64,000 bases of DNA. Origin: Cunninghamella blakesleeana. Lineage: Eukaryota > Mucoromycota > Mucoromycetes > Mucorales > Cunninghamellaceae. Shown one piece after another: positions 1 through 16,042 of this stretch. Made by a program: the position numbers and the translations under genes. Where the stretch lies: contig JAFCIZ010000002.1 of the NCBI GenBank assembly GCA_017871115.1, positions 1,819,501-1,883,500 on the forward strand. Direction: 5' to 3'. The notes beneath the pieces were generated by a model that searched no databases, was not told the origin of the DNA, and saw only the letters and a list, made by a program, of their open reading frames with translations. The first letter of the stretch is position 1. The number at the start of each line of letters is the position of its first letter.

Positions 1-285
1 TGATCGTAGCATAAAAAAGGTCTTCAGAAATGGGTGACTTTTATATATATATTAGCTTAATATTGGTCTATGAACTGATATATATATTGGGTCAAGATTA
101 TATAGTGATAAATTAGACTAAATGAAAAAAATAATAATTATTTATAGAATTATAATACAATATTTTTAAACAAAAAAAGATCTTAGCTTAACAATCTTTT
201 ATTTTCTTTAAAAATACACACACATATACACTTATATATATATTCAATATGTAATAAGATTATTGTTATTTTTGTTTAAAAAATA
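1..285. other. AT-rich 3' flank of RXT3
   Basis: Very AT-rich noncoding sequence with short TA runs downstream of the RXT3 stop. No gene or RNA is seen. Confidence 0.6.
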
Positions 286-1221
286 TTATGGTTTTGCTTG
301 TATATTGTTATCGTGATGGGTGGTTAATGGTGTAGGTGTAGAATGGTGATTATTTTCTATACTATCCTGATCATCTTTTGGTCCAACAATACTTTTTCTA
401 ATAGGATTAGATTTTAAAGTGCCTCTACCTCGTAATCTAGCTTCTCCTTTCTAAAAAATAATAATAGTAAAAATAGATTTAGAAATATATAAATTTAATA
501 GTCAGTAAAATTATTTGCAATTATTAGTTCTTTTTGCTTATTTTTTACTACTAATATTATTATTATTATTATTATTATTTTGTTACCTTTAATACTTCTA
601 CATTTTCAACACATAAACTAACGCCATCATGATTATTACCCCATTCTCTAGATTTAATCCGATGTTGGATAGAACTAGTATAACGTTTTAATTTTGGCAA
701 TACACGCACAGTGATCTGAACATCATGTTCTGGAACAGTATCATCACCATGTTTAGCTGCTCGTAAATAAGTAGTTGCTGGTATAGGTCGCTTTTTTAAT
801 GCCAATTTTCCTGATTCTATACTTTTTCCGGCTATAGCTAATGCGAATGGATCAGTTGGTTTGAGTTCTGGGTCATGATATTTCTCAGGAACATATTGAC
901 CAGAATGAATAGCCACTAAAAAGAAAATTATTAAAATGTTAGTACAATAAATCAAAATGACTGAAAATTAAAATACTTATTTTTTTCACATTTAAAAATA
1001 AAATAAAACAAAAATACTTACTCGTAACAATGTCGGAATCATCAGTATATATACCAGTCCCCCATGCTGCTCGTTTTTTTACACTCGGATTTTCATATGT
1101 TAAATACCTTGCAGGAACTCGAATCTGAACGATTCCATTAATATGATTCTCTAAATTAGGCAATAACATAGATGGTCGATAAAGATAAAACCCTATAATA
1201 TTGATTAAAAAACACGGTATA

Positions 1222-1272
<51 letters not shown>

Positions 1273-3812
1273 GTATCTTGATTTATCACTAACTTTTTTT
1301 TATCTTATTCTTTTCTATTTTATATATTTATATACAACTAATTAACTTACCTAAAAATACTTCTTTCTTACTTTTAACAGCTTTCCATACCTTTTCATTA
1401 TTAACTATCACTTTTGGAATTGGGGTTATTAATCTATTTTGAACAGATAATGGTGAATGGTGCATCATTGGATTTACATTTCCCATTGCATAGGGTGGTA
1501 AAGATGTAGATGATCCTGTCATAGTTTTACTATTGGAAATCATAGAAGAACCTGCTGTGGATGATCTCATAAGGTCCTGGTTTATTAATCCATGCTTTCC
1601 AAAATCATCATGTGGTTGCTTTAACATTGGCTGTTGATAATGAAGAGAACGATGGGTATGATGGTGGTGTTGATGATGAGATGAAGAAGGTGGTGGCTGA
1701 TGAAAATTAGGATGTACGCTTTGGTGAAGGACTGCATGTTGAGACGATCGGCCAAGCTGCATTGCTTGATCAATCATTGTGGTTATTGAATTTGAATGAG
1801 GTGTATTTGTATTACTAGTACCGTTTTTATCTTGAGTTGGCTTATTTGATGATAAAGGAGAAGTAGTTAATGATGTTGTTAATGATGATAATGGAGAGGG
1901 TATAGAAGAATGCTGTGTAATAGGTGTTGTTGAAGATATTTTTTGATTATTTTGTGAAGATGGTGCTGAAGTATGTAAATTAACGTTGGTAAAAGTTTCT
2001 TTATTATTATTATTATCAATATTATTAGAATTACCATTTGTAATATTGTATTCATTATTATTTTCGTTATTATTATTATTGCTATTGTTGTTTAATAAAT
2101 TGCTAATATTTGCTGTGATGACTGCCAAATTTCCAATTGCTGCTGCTGCTGCAGTCGTCGATGTCCCGTGCTGGGTACGTGCTACAGCCGCTGCTAAAGC
2201 ACTACCCAAAATTTCTGAAGGTGATACTTGGTCTACAGCGTCTTTATTTTGGTGATTATTTAGTTGATCCAGTCCTGCTGCCCCACTAAGCCGTCGAAGA
2301 GCTGCTCCAAGGTACGGAATATGAGAATATGCATTTTTATCTTCATTATTATTATTATTAGTAATTGTAGATGTAGTTATATTATCAGTATTAGTATTTG
2401 ATTTATTTGTTGATGAGGTTGGAGTAAATAAAGAAGTAGTAGGCTGTGTTTCATTTTGCTCTGTTTTAGATAAAACTGTAGAAATAGACGGTGGAACAAT
2501 TGCCGAAGTACCTATGTTTGAATTAATATTAAAAGTTCGTGATGAAGTAGGCGGTAATTGTTCTAATTTACTATTTCGCGACAGTGATGATGAATTATTA
2601 TTTGTTTTTTCAATACCATTAATATTTTTATGATTAATTCCGGTATTATTATAATTATCAATATTATTATTATTATTATCATTGTTATTGTTATTAAGTG
2701 AAGAATTATCATCTTTTATTATTGGTAAAGAGGTAGTCAATGCACGAACTAGCTGTTCATTTGTAATAGATTGTTGTAATTGTTGCTGTTCAGCGAAAGG
2801 ATTTCTAGATGGTGGAGGTGGCGTTTGTATTATAGAAGTCATATTAGGATGACTAGCACTTCGCTGATGAGAATTTGATATGGGTAGTGATGAAGTATTT
2901 GAACCTTCTTTTAAATAATCTCGATGCTTTTGTTTATTATTATTACTATCGTATTCTAATGTTAAATCTCCTGAAGGTGGTAAGCTTTGGCCACGTGAAG
3001 CTGGATTTGGTTTTATTGGTGACACAGATGAAGGCAAAAGAGAAGGAGTTTCTATATTAAAAGTTAAATGATCTTGGAAATTTTTTTCACCTTCTGATAT
3101 TGTTGTCGAAGTAGTGTTAGCAGTCGTTGGCACAGATATTTGTATTTCTGTTGATTCAAGATTTGTATTTGTATTTTGATCTTTATTTATCCCTTCATTG
3201 CCCGAAGAAATAGGTATATTTTTTGTCAAAGTTGATTGTGAGAGTGGTACAAGTTGCTTTTGATCTATATTATATTTTTTAATAATATTAAAAATAAAAA
3301 AAAGACGAGAGCATCAAATATATGCATTAATAACTAATAGAAAGTGGAAATATTAATATGTATTTTTTAGGGAAAAAAGAGCTGTAAATTACTATTGTAT
3401 ATAATAATATAAAATTTATGTACCTTGTTGATTAGTTTGACCTTGAACGGCTGCTATTTTTGGATATCAAATATATATATTATATATATAATATATAAGG
3501 TGGTGAGTTAATATTATTACCTTTAGACTTAAACTCTATTACTTCGTTTTCTTTTTCTTTTCTTTTCTATTTCCCTTTCTTTTTGTTTGCTTTTTTATAT
3601 GTACAAATAACAAATCAGCACATACCATTTATATTATTTACGTCCGATACATAATTTTCATTAGAATGGATTTGCAAAGGATTGTCTTTACTCTGCTGTT
3701 CCTGTGAAGCGTTTAGTTTAAGGCGTTTTGTTGTATTTAATAGATCATCATGAGGCAATAATACATTTTCCTCTATATGTTGGCGCTTCATGCCACTATC
3801 CTTATCATTCAT
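286..3812 (-). CDS. RXT3: Rxt3 subunit of the Rpd3L histone deacetylase complex
   Basis: Six exons: 3626-3812, 3424-3453, 1351-3264, 1022-1192, 587-915, 286-450. All joins are GT/AG and phase-consistent, giving 931 aa. Residues 1 to about 680 are low complexity (Asn, Ser, Thr, Pro, His runs) with a short basic KRLK patch near the N-terminus. The C-terminal 230 residues match the fungal Rxt3 domain: WGTGIYTDDSDIV and IHSG near residues 754-773, then VRVLPKLKRY and REWGNNHDG near 840-865. Rxt3 is known as a subunit of the Rpd3L nuclear corepressor. Exon 2 is a 30-nt microexon. Start chosen because it opens the first exon and has no better upstream ATG. Divergent to MAK16. Family assignment is firm; the length of the disordered N-terminus is less certain. 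Confidence 0.88.
1224..1268. repeat. (TA)n microsatellite in an RXT3 intron
   Basis: An uninterrupted TA run of about 45 bp lies in the intron between the exons at 1022-1192 and 1351-3264. Confidence 0.9.
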
Positions 3813-4116
3813 TGTCTAATATATATATATAAAGGAATGCGGAGCACTTTTATAAATAATCGAATAAAATATACAAGTGTAATATTAATAAGAAAATAAA
3901 AAAAAAGAAAAAAGAAAAGAAAAATGAGAATAAGAAAAATGTGACGAAAATAAAATTTAAATTTATTCTCCGCTTTCAATGGAGCAAAGTAAGGCTTGAG
4001 CGATTAGAATAAACAGTCAATTTTTAAAATAAAGCATTTTTTTTAAAAAAAAAAAAAAAAAGAGTTCTTTTTTTCCTCCTTTTTAAAAAAATATATAGAA
4101 GCATAACTAATTTAAA
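3813..4116. promoter_or_regulatory. shared divergent promoter of RXT3 and MAK16
   Basis: This 304-bp gap separates the two start codons, so both promoters must lie in or near it. It has a (TA)n patch beside RXT3 and long A/T homopolymers beside MAK16, typical of nucleosome-poor fungal promoters. No specific factor site is claimed. Confidence 0.6.
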
Positions 4117-5577
4117 ATGCAATCCGACGAAGTTATTTGGCAGGTTATAAATCAACAGTTTTGTTCATATAAAGTCAAGTATGTATAATAATTATATTTT
4201 ATACTAGTATTAAAAAAAGGAAAATGTCAAACTACCAAGTTCAGATCAACACTAATGAATGTTGATCAATATGTGGTTATGAATCTTGTATTAAATATTT
4301 TATCTTATTTATTTAATTTTATTTTATTAGAACCGAAGTACAGACCTTTTGTCGCAATCAATATAATGTCACTGGTTTATGTAACAGACAATCCTGCCCT
4401 TTAGCTAATAGTCGATATGCTACTATTCGGGAAGATAAAGGTAAAGGGCTGAGAAAAAAGAGAGAAGCTGTATATATATGATATAGCATGAAAATAAAAT
4501 AAATAATAAGAATATCATTGTTGACATTATTATTTTTAAATTCTTTTTGCATAGGTATTATTTATTTATATATGAAGACACCTGAAAGAGCCCATTCACC
4601 AGCTAAAATGTGGGAACGAAAAAAATTATCCAAGAATTACGCCGAGGCATTAGCACAAATCGATAAAGAACTTATATATTGGCCGAACTTTTTACAGCAT
4701 AAATGTAAACAGCGTTTAACTAAAATCACTCAATACCTTATTCGTATGCGTAAATTGAAATTGAAGGAAGCGTAAGTTTTATATTTATATAAATAAATCA
4801 GTACATGAAATATAAAAGGAAGGCTATCAAAAAAAAATTAAAAAATAAAAAAAGGTTGGAATAATAATAATATTTTCTTTTTACTTTATTTTATTCAACA
4901 TATATATATAGTGATACACCACAATTAATTGGTATCAAAAAGAAGGTAGAAAGACGCGAATTAACTAGAGAAAGAAAAGCAGAAGCTGCAGCTAGACTTG
5001 AAAAATCCATCGAAAAAGAACTAATTGAAAGATTGAAAAATAAAGCCTATGGTGATGCCCCTCTTAATGTTAATCAAGATATCTGGCAAAAGATTTTAGA
5101 TCAAGAATTAGAAGGCGCTCAAGATGAAGAAAGTGATGAAGAAGCCGAAGAAGATATTGATGAAAATGATCGTTTAGCTGAATTAGAGGTAAATAATAAT
5201 GAATGAAGTGAAATATTTACATATACCGCTTAAATAATTAATTTATTAATTTATTTTATTCTATTTTATTCTATTTATTGTTGATTGCTATTATATAGGA
5301 TGAAGAAGAAGAAGAAGAAGAAGGTGATTTTGAATTTGTTTCTGACTTTGAAGAATCTGATATGGAAGATATGGAGGACGGATTTGAATGGGAAGGCGAA
5401 GAAAATGATACATCATCATTATTATTAGAAGAAGAAGATGAGGAAAGTGATGATGAAGAAAAACCAATCAAGAAACGTAAAGCACCTACTAGTAAAAAAC
5501 CAACTAAACGTTCACGTAAAGGAGCTCGTGTTGAAGTTGAATATGAACAAGAAGATGAAGGAACTTTACAAGTTTAG
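4117..5577 (+). CDS. MAK16: Mak16, 60S ribosome biogenesis factor
   Basis: Five exons: 4117-4178, 4331-4440, 4555-4771, 4912-5188, 5299-5577. Phases close to give 314 aa, close to the usual 300 or so for Mak16. The start [20 protein letters not shown] is the hallmark N-terminus of the family, followed by the [20 protein letters not shown]ys-containing block and [12 protein letters not shown]. The central part is basic (Ribosomal_L28e-like fold in the family); the C-terminus is highly acidic and then lysine-rich, as in yeast Mak16. Known role: nucleolar assembly of pre-60S particles. Exons 4 and 5 hold the acidic stretch. Confidence 0.96.
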
Positions 5578-6312
5578 GATACCTTTTTTTTTCATTTCTT
5601 TTATTTTTTTCTCTTTTTAAACATACATATATACATACATAATCATAAAAAAAAAGAAGATCATTTATTACATCATATTATAATTATTTTTATAACTTTT
5701 TAGTTTTGTTAATTTATTTATTTATATCAATCAGTACTGTTTTTTATTAAAAAAAAAACATCACTACAAGATAATATTTTTTATACATTTATATTAAAAA
5801 TAACTTTAACTTTATCATCATAACTTCATATGTTTTGGTTCATATTATCCACTCAATGAAGTTATTAATAAAGCAAAAATTAAAATTAAAACTTAGATTT
5901 ATTCTATTTATTTAATACAATGTTGATTATTACTTTTTCTATAATATCCTACCCAACCAACTTAAAACTTACTCGTATATAAATTTTATACATACATTCT
6001 TTTTATTTAATTTTTATTTTTATATTTTATTAAATTATTGAACGTAAAAAGTGAAATTGGTACTCATTACTATACTATTTTCTCTTTAGACCATTTACTT
6101 TTTTACTCTCACCAAATTTTATAAAATTAAACCTTAACAAAAATGCTTTCGCAACCTTTTTTTTAATCTGGTCATTTTTTAAAACTTGTCCTTTTATTCG
6201 AAATGGTTGTCTTTTTTTATTTTTCTAACATGTTTTTTGATGATGTGGCAAAGGAAAAAAATTAGAAATCAAAAAAATATATCCATATAAAAAAATATTA
6301 TATTTAACTTAC
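5578..6312. other. intergenic, AT-rich
   Basis: Pyrimidine- and A-rich tracts between MAK16 and the doubtful minus-strand ORF. A lysine-rich minus-strand reading around 6095-6228 is open but does not join in frame to the upstream exon. Confidence 0.5.
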
Positions 6313-6640
6313 CAATATGAACTAAAAAAAAGATAGTATGTCCATAAAGCCGCATATATATGCATTCATATATAATGAACCAGTCAATATTAGATTGTAA
6401 TAGATCAAGAACTAAATCTTTATCTATATTTAGTTTATTTTCATCTATAAACTGATATAATAATATCGTCATAACTGTAAATATAAAACCGAAGAAATAT
6501 AAATAAAAAAAATGATGATCATATATAAAACTACCATCACAAAGGAAAACAATATTTCTTTTTTTTTTTTTTATCAGAAATGAAAGCATTGTAGCCCAAC
6601 ATATACATAGGCACTGATAAAAACCTCGAAGTAGGGTCAT
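6313..6640 (-). CDS. possible small membrane protein (unrecognised)
   Basis: Minus-strand open frame of 109 codons from an ATG at 6640 to a consensus donor (G|GTAAGT) at 6312. It contains a strongly hydrophobic aromatic stretch (HHFFYLYFFGFIFTVMTILL) and a second one near the end, so two or three membrane segments are possible. An acceptor near 6230 would add only two codons before a stop. No family is recognised. It may be a real short gene divergent to ORT1 or a chance AT-rich frame. Confidence 0.3.
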
Positions 6641-7144
6641 TTGGTATAAAAGAAAAATAGCTGTTGAGTAACACTATACTATAGTATATTAATATTTATA
6701 TATTATGAAAACATGTAAACAATATAATGATTAAACTTTATTCTTCCTTTGATTACCTCAAAAAGGATATAGAGGGTTACAACTTGTTCATAGATCTTTT
6801 TATCTTTATTTATTAAAATAAAAATAGAAAGAGCTACTTTTTCTTTTTTCCATTAATAATTTCTCCATTTAAAAAATCACTCAATAAAAAATAAGAACTC
6901 ATATAATAAATATAAAAAAAAAGATCAAAATGTCCCACTAAAGATTTAAAGATAATCAACCCAAATTTGGAAACGAAAACAAAAATTCGATCACCCGGAA
7001 TTTAAAAATTATATCTGATTATCTACTGATTTTTCTTGTTATTGTTTTTTTTTTCTCGCTCTCTTTCTCTTTTATTTTTTTTTAAATAAAAAAAGTTATT
7101 ACTGTTTCTTTCCCCTCCCCTCCCCTCCCAAATAAACTGAACTG
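6641..7144. promoter_or_regulatory. upstream region of ORT1
   Basis: Noncoding, ending in long T/C tracts and a CCCCTCCCCTCCCCTCCC pyrimidine run about 30 bp before the ORT1 ATG, probably promoter or 5' leader. Confidence 0.4.
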
Positions 7145-7527
7145 ATGACTAATGATATTACGGATCCAAAAGCAAACTTACGGCATGAGTTAGAAGATTT
7201 AACGTTTGGTTCGGTAAAATAATAATAACAATCTATAAACACATATATATAATACTTTTTTGACGTTTGATTAATATTTATACATATATTAGATTGCCGG
7301 TATGGTTGGAAAAGTAGCTGAATACCCTTTTGATACAGTTAAAGTTAGATTACAGACACAACCAGTAGATTCACCACACTACCAAGGTCCTATCGATTGT
7401 ATCAAATCAACCATTCGCCATGAAGGTGTTAGAGGTTTATTTAAGGTAATATTTAAATTATGACACATTACCCACGCTATATATAAAAAAAAGGGAAAGG
7501 AAAAGGATTGATTGTATAAAATTAACT

Positions 7528-7574
<47 letters not shown>

Positions 7575-8590
7575 ATACATATTATTGGAATTATTCAGGG
7601 TATGTCAGTACCTCTCGTTGGAGCCATGATAGAAAACGCTACTCTATTTGTAGGATACAAACAAATTCAACGTATGATACGTATTTATACCAACAATTTA
7701 GACGAAAATGTACCATTAACTATGAATCAACTTTATATGGCTGGAGCAGGTTCTGGAGCATTAGCATCATTTATATTAACGCCAGTAGAATTGATTAAAT
7801 GTAAACTTCAAATTCAGCAGCACCTTAACCAAAAAGAAGGAGGGCATAGATATCAAGGACCTTTAGACGCAATGAAACATGTATGGAAACAATATGGATT
7901 TATTGGTTATTATCGTGGTTTTTTGGCGACTTTTCTTCGAGAAACAGGTGGAGGGGTATTTTGGTTTGGTACTTATGAATATACATGTCGTCAATTTATT
8001 CAACATAGACAAAAATTATTGGACCATTCATTACCATTATCATCAGTAACTGCAACAGCAGTAGAAGAAAAAAAAAAATATATAACAAAAGATGATTTAG
8101 GTCCATCAGAACTTATGGTTGCAGGTGGTTTGGCCGGCATTGGTTATAATGTATCTATGTTTCCTGTGGATGTTATTAAATCTCATATGCAAACAAATGA
8201 TGAGTTAGCAAAATCAATGGATCGACGAAATCATACTTTTATTCAAACAGCTCAAGATTTATATAAAAGAGGTGGGATTAAAATTTTTTATCGTGGTTGT
8301 GGAATTACTGGTAAGTTTGAATTTATTTATATACATTTATTTATAGATATACATTATCATTATCATTTAATTATTCATTTAATCACTCTTTTTTCATATT
8401 TTATTTTTCTTTATTAGCTGCTCGTTGTGCTCCTACTAATGCTCTTATCTTTATGACATATGTAAGTTTTTTTTTTTTTTTACTATCATTTTTTATTTTA
8501 TTCTTTAAAATAAATGCTAATAGAAACATTAATATTTTTTGCTTTTATTTATTCATACAGGAATTACTTACTCGCCATTTTGGTAGTTAA
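7145..8590 (+). CDS. ORT1: mitochondrial ornithine carrier (SLC25 family)
   Basis: Five exons: 7145-7213, 7293-7445, 7599-8310, 8418-8461, 8561-8590, giving 335 aa. Three mitochondrial carrier signatures are visible: PFDTVKVRLQTQ (about residue 35), PVELIKCKLQIQ (about 136) and PVDVIKSHMQTN (about 262). VGKVAEYPFDTVK, PLVGAMIENATLF and GCGITAARCAPTNALIF match the ORT1/ARG11/arg-13 group, which exchanges ornithine and citrulline across the inner membrane for arginine synthesis. The first two introns contain TA and GT repeats. A basic amino-acid or carnitine carrier is less likely because of the conserved IENATLF and PTNALIF segments. Confidence 0.87.
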
Positions 8591-9062
8591 TTTTTATAGA
8601 TTTATTTTTTTCATTATCTTTTTTTCCACTTGTATTATACCATTATGTAGATTTTTTTCCACGCATTTATAAAAATCCCTTTTTAATCAATGAAACCCCC
8701 GCTTTTTAACTATTTTTTTAATATATATTATCATTAATTTTATAATACTATTACAATGTATAATAATACAACTCTCATATACATTTATATTATAATCAAC
8801 TTTTTAAATAGACGAAAAAATGCTAAAATAGTTTATAGAAATACAATTTTTATTTTTTTATTTTTATTTTTTTGGTGTGATCATTTTTAAAGACCGTCTG
8901 ACTTTTTATATGCTAAAAAAAAAACGAATGATCTGATTTTTTTTTTTTTCCTCTTCCTTTTTCTTTTTCATTTTTTAAAAAATATACATATTTTATTATT
9001 TATCTTTATTATCTTCCTTTTTTTTCTTTTGCTTTTTTTTTAATAAGAAAAAAAAAGATAAT
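8591..9062. promoter_or_regulatory. intergenic, PFK upstream region
   Basis: Holds the ORT1 3' end and a T-rich tract followed by AAGAAAAAAAAAGATAAT directly before the PFK ATG. No other gene is seen. Confidence 0.5.
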
Positions 9063-12279
<3,217 letters not shown>

Positions 12280-13132
12280 TTTTTTTTAGACGATAATTAT
12301 TATTTATTGTATTGTTTTATATTCTCTTGGTATTTTTATTTTATTATATTATATTTTATTTTTTAACATTATTACATTCCTTTTTATAACACGTTATTAA
12401 AATCCAAAATAGGAATACTTTTTTTTTATTAGTATTATTATATTGATCATATCTTTGTGCTATCAGATTTGTTTTAGTTTATTTTATAATTATTATTGTT
12501 ATAATTATTACTTCAAGTATAATAAGAAGAAGAAAAGAAGAGAAAAGAAAAAGAGCGTTTATACAATTTTATGATTTTAAGTTTAGATATTAAAGTTATT
12601 TTATAACAAAAGAAAAAGGGAAATAAAAAAATAAGGTAGCATCACGTTTTTTTCTCTACAAAGGAAACATTTATTGGCGGCATTTTAAAAAAATTTCCTT
12701 AAAAAAAAAAAGAAAAATGGTTTTATAACCCTTTCTTTTTATTTATTTCCATTTCTTTTTTTTCTTTCTTTCTTATTTAAACTTTCTCCTTTTTCTTTTT
12801 CTTTTTTTTTTTTCACTTTATTGTTTTCTATTATAAATAAGAGAAAGTGAACAACTATAATTATTATATATTTTTTTTATTATCTTTATATATATATATA
12901 TATATATATTAAAAATTACTATATACTTATAAATGTTTATTTAAAATATAAGTATATATTCACCTATTACACACAACACTCTTTTTTTTAAAATATAAAT
13001 AAATAAATAAATAATAAACGGCTATAACTACAATAATAAAAATATCAACAGCAACAACAACAATAACAACTTACAACAACAGCAATCATTATTTGGGTGA
13101 ACAAAAAAAAAAAAAAAAAAGAATAAGAAAGG
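12280..13132. promoter_or_regulatory. intergenic, upstream of the Kelch-BTB gene
   Basis: AT-rich, with a (TA)n run near 12888-12909, CAACAA-rich sequence near 13045-13085 and an A18 tract just before the ATG. Probably promoter and leader; no further gene is seen. Confidence 0.5.
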
Positions 13133-16042
13133 ATGCAATCTATATCAGGTATTATCACACAAATCCGAACATCTAAAGGAGAAGTACCACCCTCATTAGT
13201 TGGACCTTCTATCACGACCACGGGAGATCATGTTTTTGTATTTGGAGGTAGATTAACGGCGACAGGAAAAGTAACCAATCAACTATTTATTATGGATGTT
13301 AAAACACAAGTTTGGACTCGTCATATTCCTTCACCCGATTCTGATAAACCGCCTTCACCAAGGTATTTTCATTCGGCTAATATATATAAACGATCATTAA
13401 TTATATTTGGTGGTATGGGTTATCCAAGGTCTTCGAAATCACCTCAAAATAATAATCATAATCACAATGAAGATAATAATACAGCAACAGCTGGATTAAG
13501 TGTAGTGGATGATGTAACAATTTTAGACATGGACACTATGACTTGGCGTAGACCTACTATAAGACCTTCTCTTTTTACTCCAAAAGCAAGATATGCTCAT
13601 TTGGCTGAAGTGGTTGGAGATAAGTTAATTGTTATTGGCGGTCAAGATGGAACAAATAGTTATTTACCAGAAATGAATATATTAGATATTAAAACGTGGG
13701 AATGGGTACAAATGAAATCGTTCGATAAACATGTAGGTGCCTACCGATCTATTGCTGTCACTACTCCTCCTGGTACAAGGCTACCTGCTGCTATCAAAGA
13801 TAATTTAGGAGATGATATGAATGGACATACTGTTGATGATGACCATCACCCTCACCATAGACAACCTTCTACCTTAGGCCAGCAACAGCAACAGCAACAA
13901 CACGGACAACATGGACAATCTATAAATGAAGAACCCATTCCTATTTATCTATATTCCAATTACAATTTTAGTGATGTAAGACGTGAACTACAGCTTATTT
14001 TTATGTCTAAATCCAATACACCTACTACAGAAGATTGTTCACAACATATGACAGGATCCACTCTACCTCCAGGTCTAAGATTTCCAACAGGACATACATT
14101 AGGACATCATTTAATTATGGCAGGGACACAGCTTTCATCAGATGCTCAAGCTTATTGTATATGGGCTTTGAATTTAGGTACTTTAACGTGGTCAAGAATT
14201 GAAACGGGAAATGTGTTTAGTATAGGATCTTGGAATCGTGGAACACTACATGAAGCCTCTAACCGGTTTTTAGTCTTTGGGAATCAAGATAGGAATTTAG
14301 TAGAAGATTATAATCATCGTCAAACCAATTTTGAACATGTCGCTGTTGTGGATTTAGAAGCTTTTGGTGTGTATCAATTACCTAGAGTAACTTGCTCTAC
14401 TTTAGCTCAAGAAATGGGCCTTAGTTTATTAAATGAACCTGCTGTGTCGGATTTTTATATGATTACAAGAGAAAATCAACGTATTCCTGTGAATTCTGCG
14501 GTTTTGGCCCAACGCTGGCCTTATTTTGCTGACCTTATCGAAATCAATAAAAGATCTTCTATCATTCATGTAAAAAATCATCATCATCATCATGTTAACA
14601 GTATTCAGGATAATAAATCAGAAGAAAACCATTCAACTACAACACCAACAAATAAAAACGATCATTCAATTTTAGATTCAGATGAATATATTGATAATAC
14701 CACCCTCAATAATAATGACAACAGTAACAACAACAACAACAACAACAGCAATAATAATAATAATAATAATAACACTACAAATAGCAATACTAGTATAAAA
14801 AATGTGAAAAGTCATAGCATGATCTTTCCTTATTCATATCCAGTAGTCATTGCTTTATTACAATTTATTTATACAGATAATCTTCTTACAGCACAACAAT
14901 ATCAACCTCATATTCTTGCACAACTATTACTTTTAGCAGATATGTATGAATTACCTCGATTACGTGAACTTGCGACTCATGCCTTGCATCAAATGTTGAA
15001 TATGTCTACGGCACCTTTAATTTTTGAAACAGCAGCCTTATCGCATCAAACTAGTTTACAAATTCGTGCATTAAAAATGATGATTGCAGCTAAAAAAATG
15101 ATTCAACAACAACAAATTATTCAAGCTAGAATTAATGTAGAATCAAATAATAATAATAATAGTAATAATAATAATAGCAATAGTAATAATAGTAATAGTA
15201 ATAATTCAAACCATTCAACATCTCCTGGATCAACCTCTATGGCAAAATCATCATCTAATCATTTACCTACGCCAACGTCTTCATCACCTACAACAACAGC
15301 TACTACTTCTATGACTGGTACTGGTACTGGAACTATTGGTAGTACAACATATCATTATCACCCCATGTCACCTACTTCACCTCAATCATCTGAAAATACA
15401 TTTCCAAATAGAAACACTCCACAAAGAGAATTATTATCTTCCACTACAGCATCAGCAGTACGCAGGTCGCCACCTAATTCTTCTGGTGGACATCGATCAC
15501 CTCATCATCATCCTCATTCACCCACCATGTCACCACCACCTACTTCTACATCGCGATTTGATCATCTTTCTTCTTCACCTGACATTCAATCACCATCATC
15601 ACATTCTTCATCCTACCCTTATTCCTCTTCTCCTCAGCAACAATACCTTTCTACTATATCACCTACAAATAGCATGAATCAACATCATCATCTAACCAAT
15701 GGAGGAGTAGGACGTTTATCTAATAATAATTCATCATCTAATAATAATAGTCCAAGGTTTTCAAATAATTTATCAACTAATACAAATTCATCATTATCTG
15801 GTACCACTCATAATGCATCTACTTTGACCAATTCATCTATTACATTAAACAATTCCTCTTCTTCTATGACACCCCCTTCAAGTAAAATCATGATGGATAA
15901 ATCTCTAAGGCAATTCAATGTAGGTACCACCTCCTCTTCTTCTTTTGATATGGATTTACAACATCACCATCAACAAGAGAAATCATCAAAAGGGAAAAAG
16001 GAAAAGAAAAAAGGCTTTTTTGGTGGTAAATTATTTCAATGA
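13133..16042 (+). CDS. Kelch-repeat and split-BTB protein
   Basis: Intronless 969-aa frame. Residues about 20-440 contain Kelch-type blades (VFVFGGRLTATGK, LIIFGGMGYP, YAHLAEVVGDKLIVIGGQDG, HHLIMAGT, FLVFGNQDR). A BTB-like fold begins near 438 (SDFYMITRENQRIPVNSAVLAQR). It is interrupted by a poly-His/Asn/Ser stretch of about 90 residues and resumes near 564 (YPVVIALLQFIYTDNL, LLLLADMYELPRLRELATHAL). The C-terminal third is Ser/Asn/His/Pro low complexity and ends in a basic KGKKEKKKGFFGGK tail. Kelch plus BTB order recalls fission yeast Ral2 and LZTR1, which act in Ras signalling; that role here is inference. A Cul3 adaptor function is also possible. Confidence 0.8.
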   Translation: MQSISGIITQIRTSKGEVPPSLVGPSITTTGDHVFVFGGRLTATGKVTNQLFIMDVKTQVWTRHIPSPDSDKPPSPRYFHSANIYKRSLIIFGGMGYPRSSKSPQNNNHNHNEDNNTATAGLSVVDDVTILDMDTMTWRRPTIRPSLFTPKARYAHLAEVVGDKLIVIGGQDGTNSYLPEMNILDIKTWEWVQMKSFDKHVGAYRSIAVTTPPGTRLPAAIKDNLGDDMNGHTVDDDHHPHHRQPSTLGQQQQQQQHGQHGQSINEEPIPIYLYSNYNFSDVRRELQLIFMSKSNTPTTEDCSQHMTGSTLPPGLRFPTGHTLGHHLIMAGTQLSSDAQAYCIWALNLGTLTWSRIETGNVFSIGSWNRGTLHEASNRFLVFGNQDRNLVEDYNHRQTNFEHVAVVDLEAFGVYQLPRVTCSTLAQEMGLSLLNEPAVSDFYMITRENQRIPVNSAVLAQRWPYFADLIEINKRSSIIHVKNHHHHHVNSIQDNKSEENHSTTTPTNKNDHSILDSDEYIDNTTLNNNDNSNNNNNNNSNNNNNNNNTTNSNTSIKNVKSHSMIFPYSYPVVIALLQFIYTDNLLTAQQYQPHILAQLLLLADMYELPRLRELATHALHQMLNMSTAPLIFETAALSHQTSLQIRALKMMIAAKKMIQQQQIIQARINVESNNNNNSNNNNSNSNNSNSNNSNHSTSPGSTSMAKSSSNHLPTPTSSSPTTTATTSMTGTGTGTIGSTTYHYHPMSPTSPQSSENTFPNRNTPQRELLSSTTASAVRRSPPNSSGGHRSPHHHPHSPTMSPPPTSTSRFDHLSSSPDIQSPSSHSSSYPYSSSPQQQYLSTISPTNSMNQHHHLTNGGVGRLSNNNSSSNNNSPRFSNNLSTNTNSSLSGTTHNASTLTNSSITLNNSSSSMTPPSSKIMMDKSLRQFNVGTTSSSSFDMDLQHHHQQEKSSKGKKEKKKGFFGGKLFQ

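Noticed and set aside
1986..2255. Plus-strand hydrophobic frame
   Set aside because: Antisense of the RXT3 poly-Asn region; no splice or codon support.
6095..6228. Lys-rich minus-strand reading as a second exon of the small membrane protein
   Set aside because: The only good acceptor puts it out of phase; joining it would need an unsupported site.
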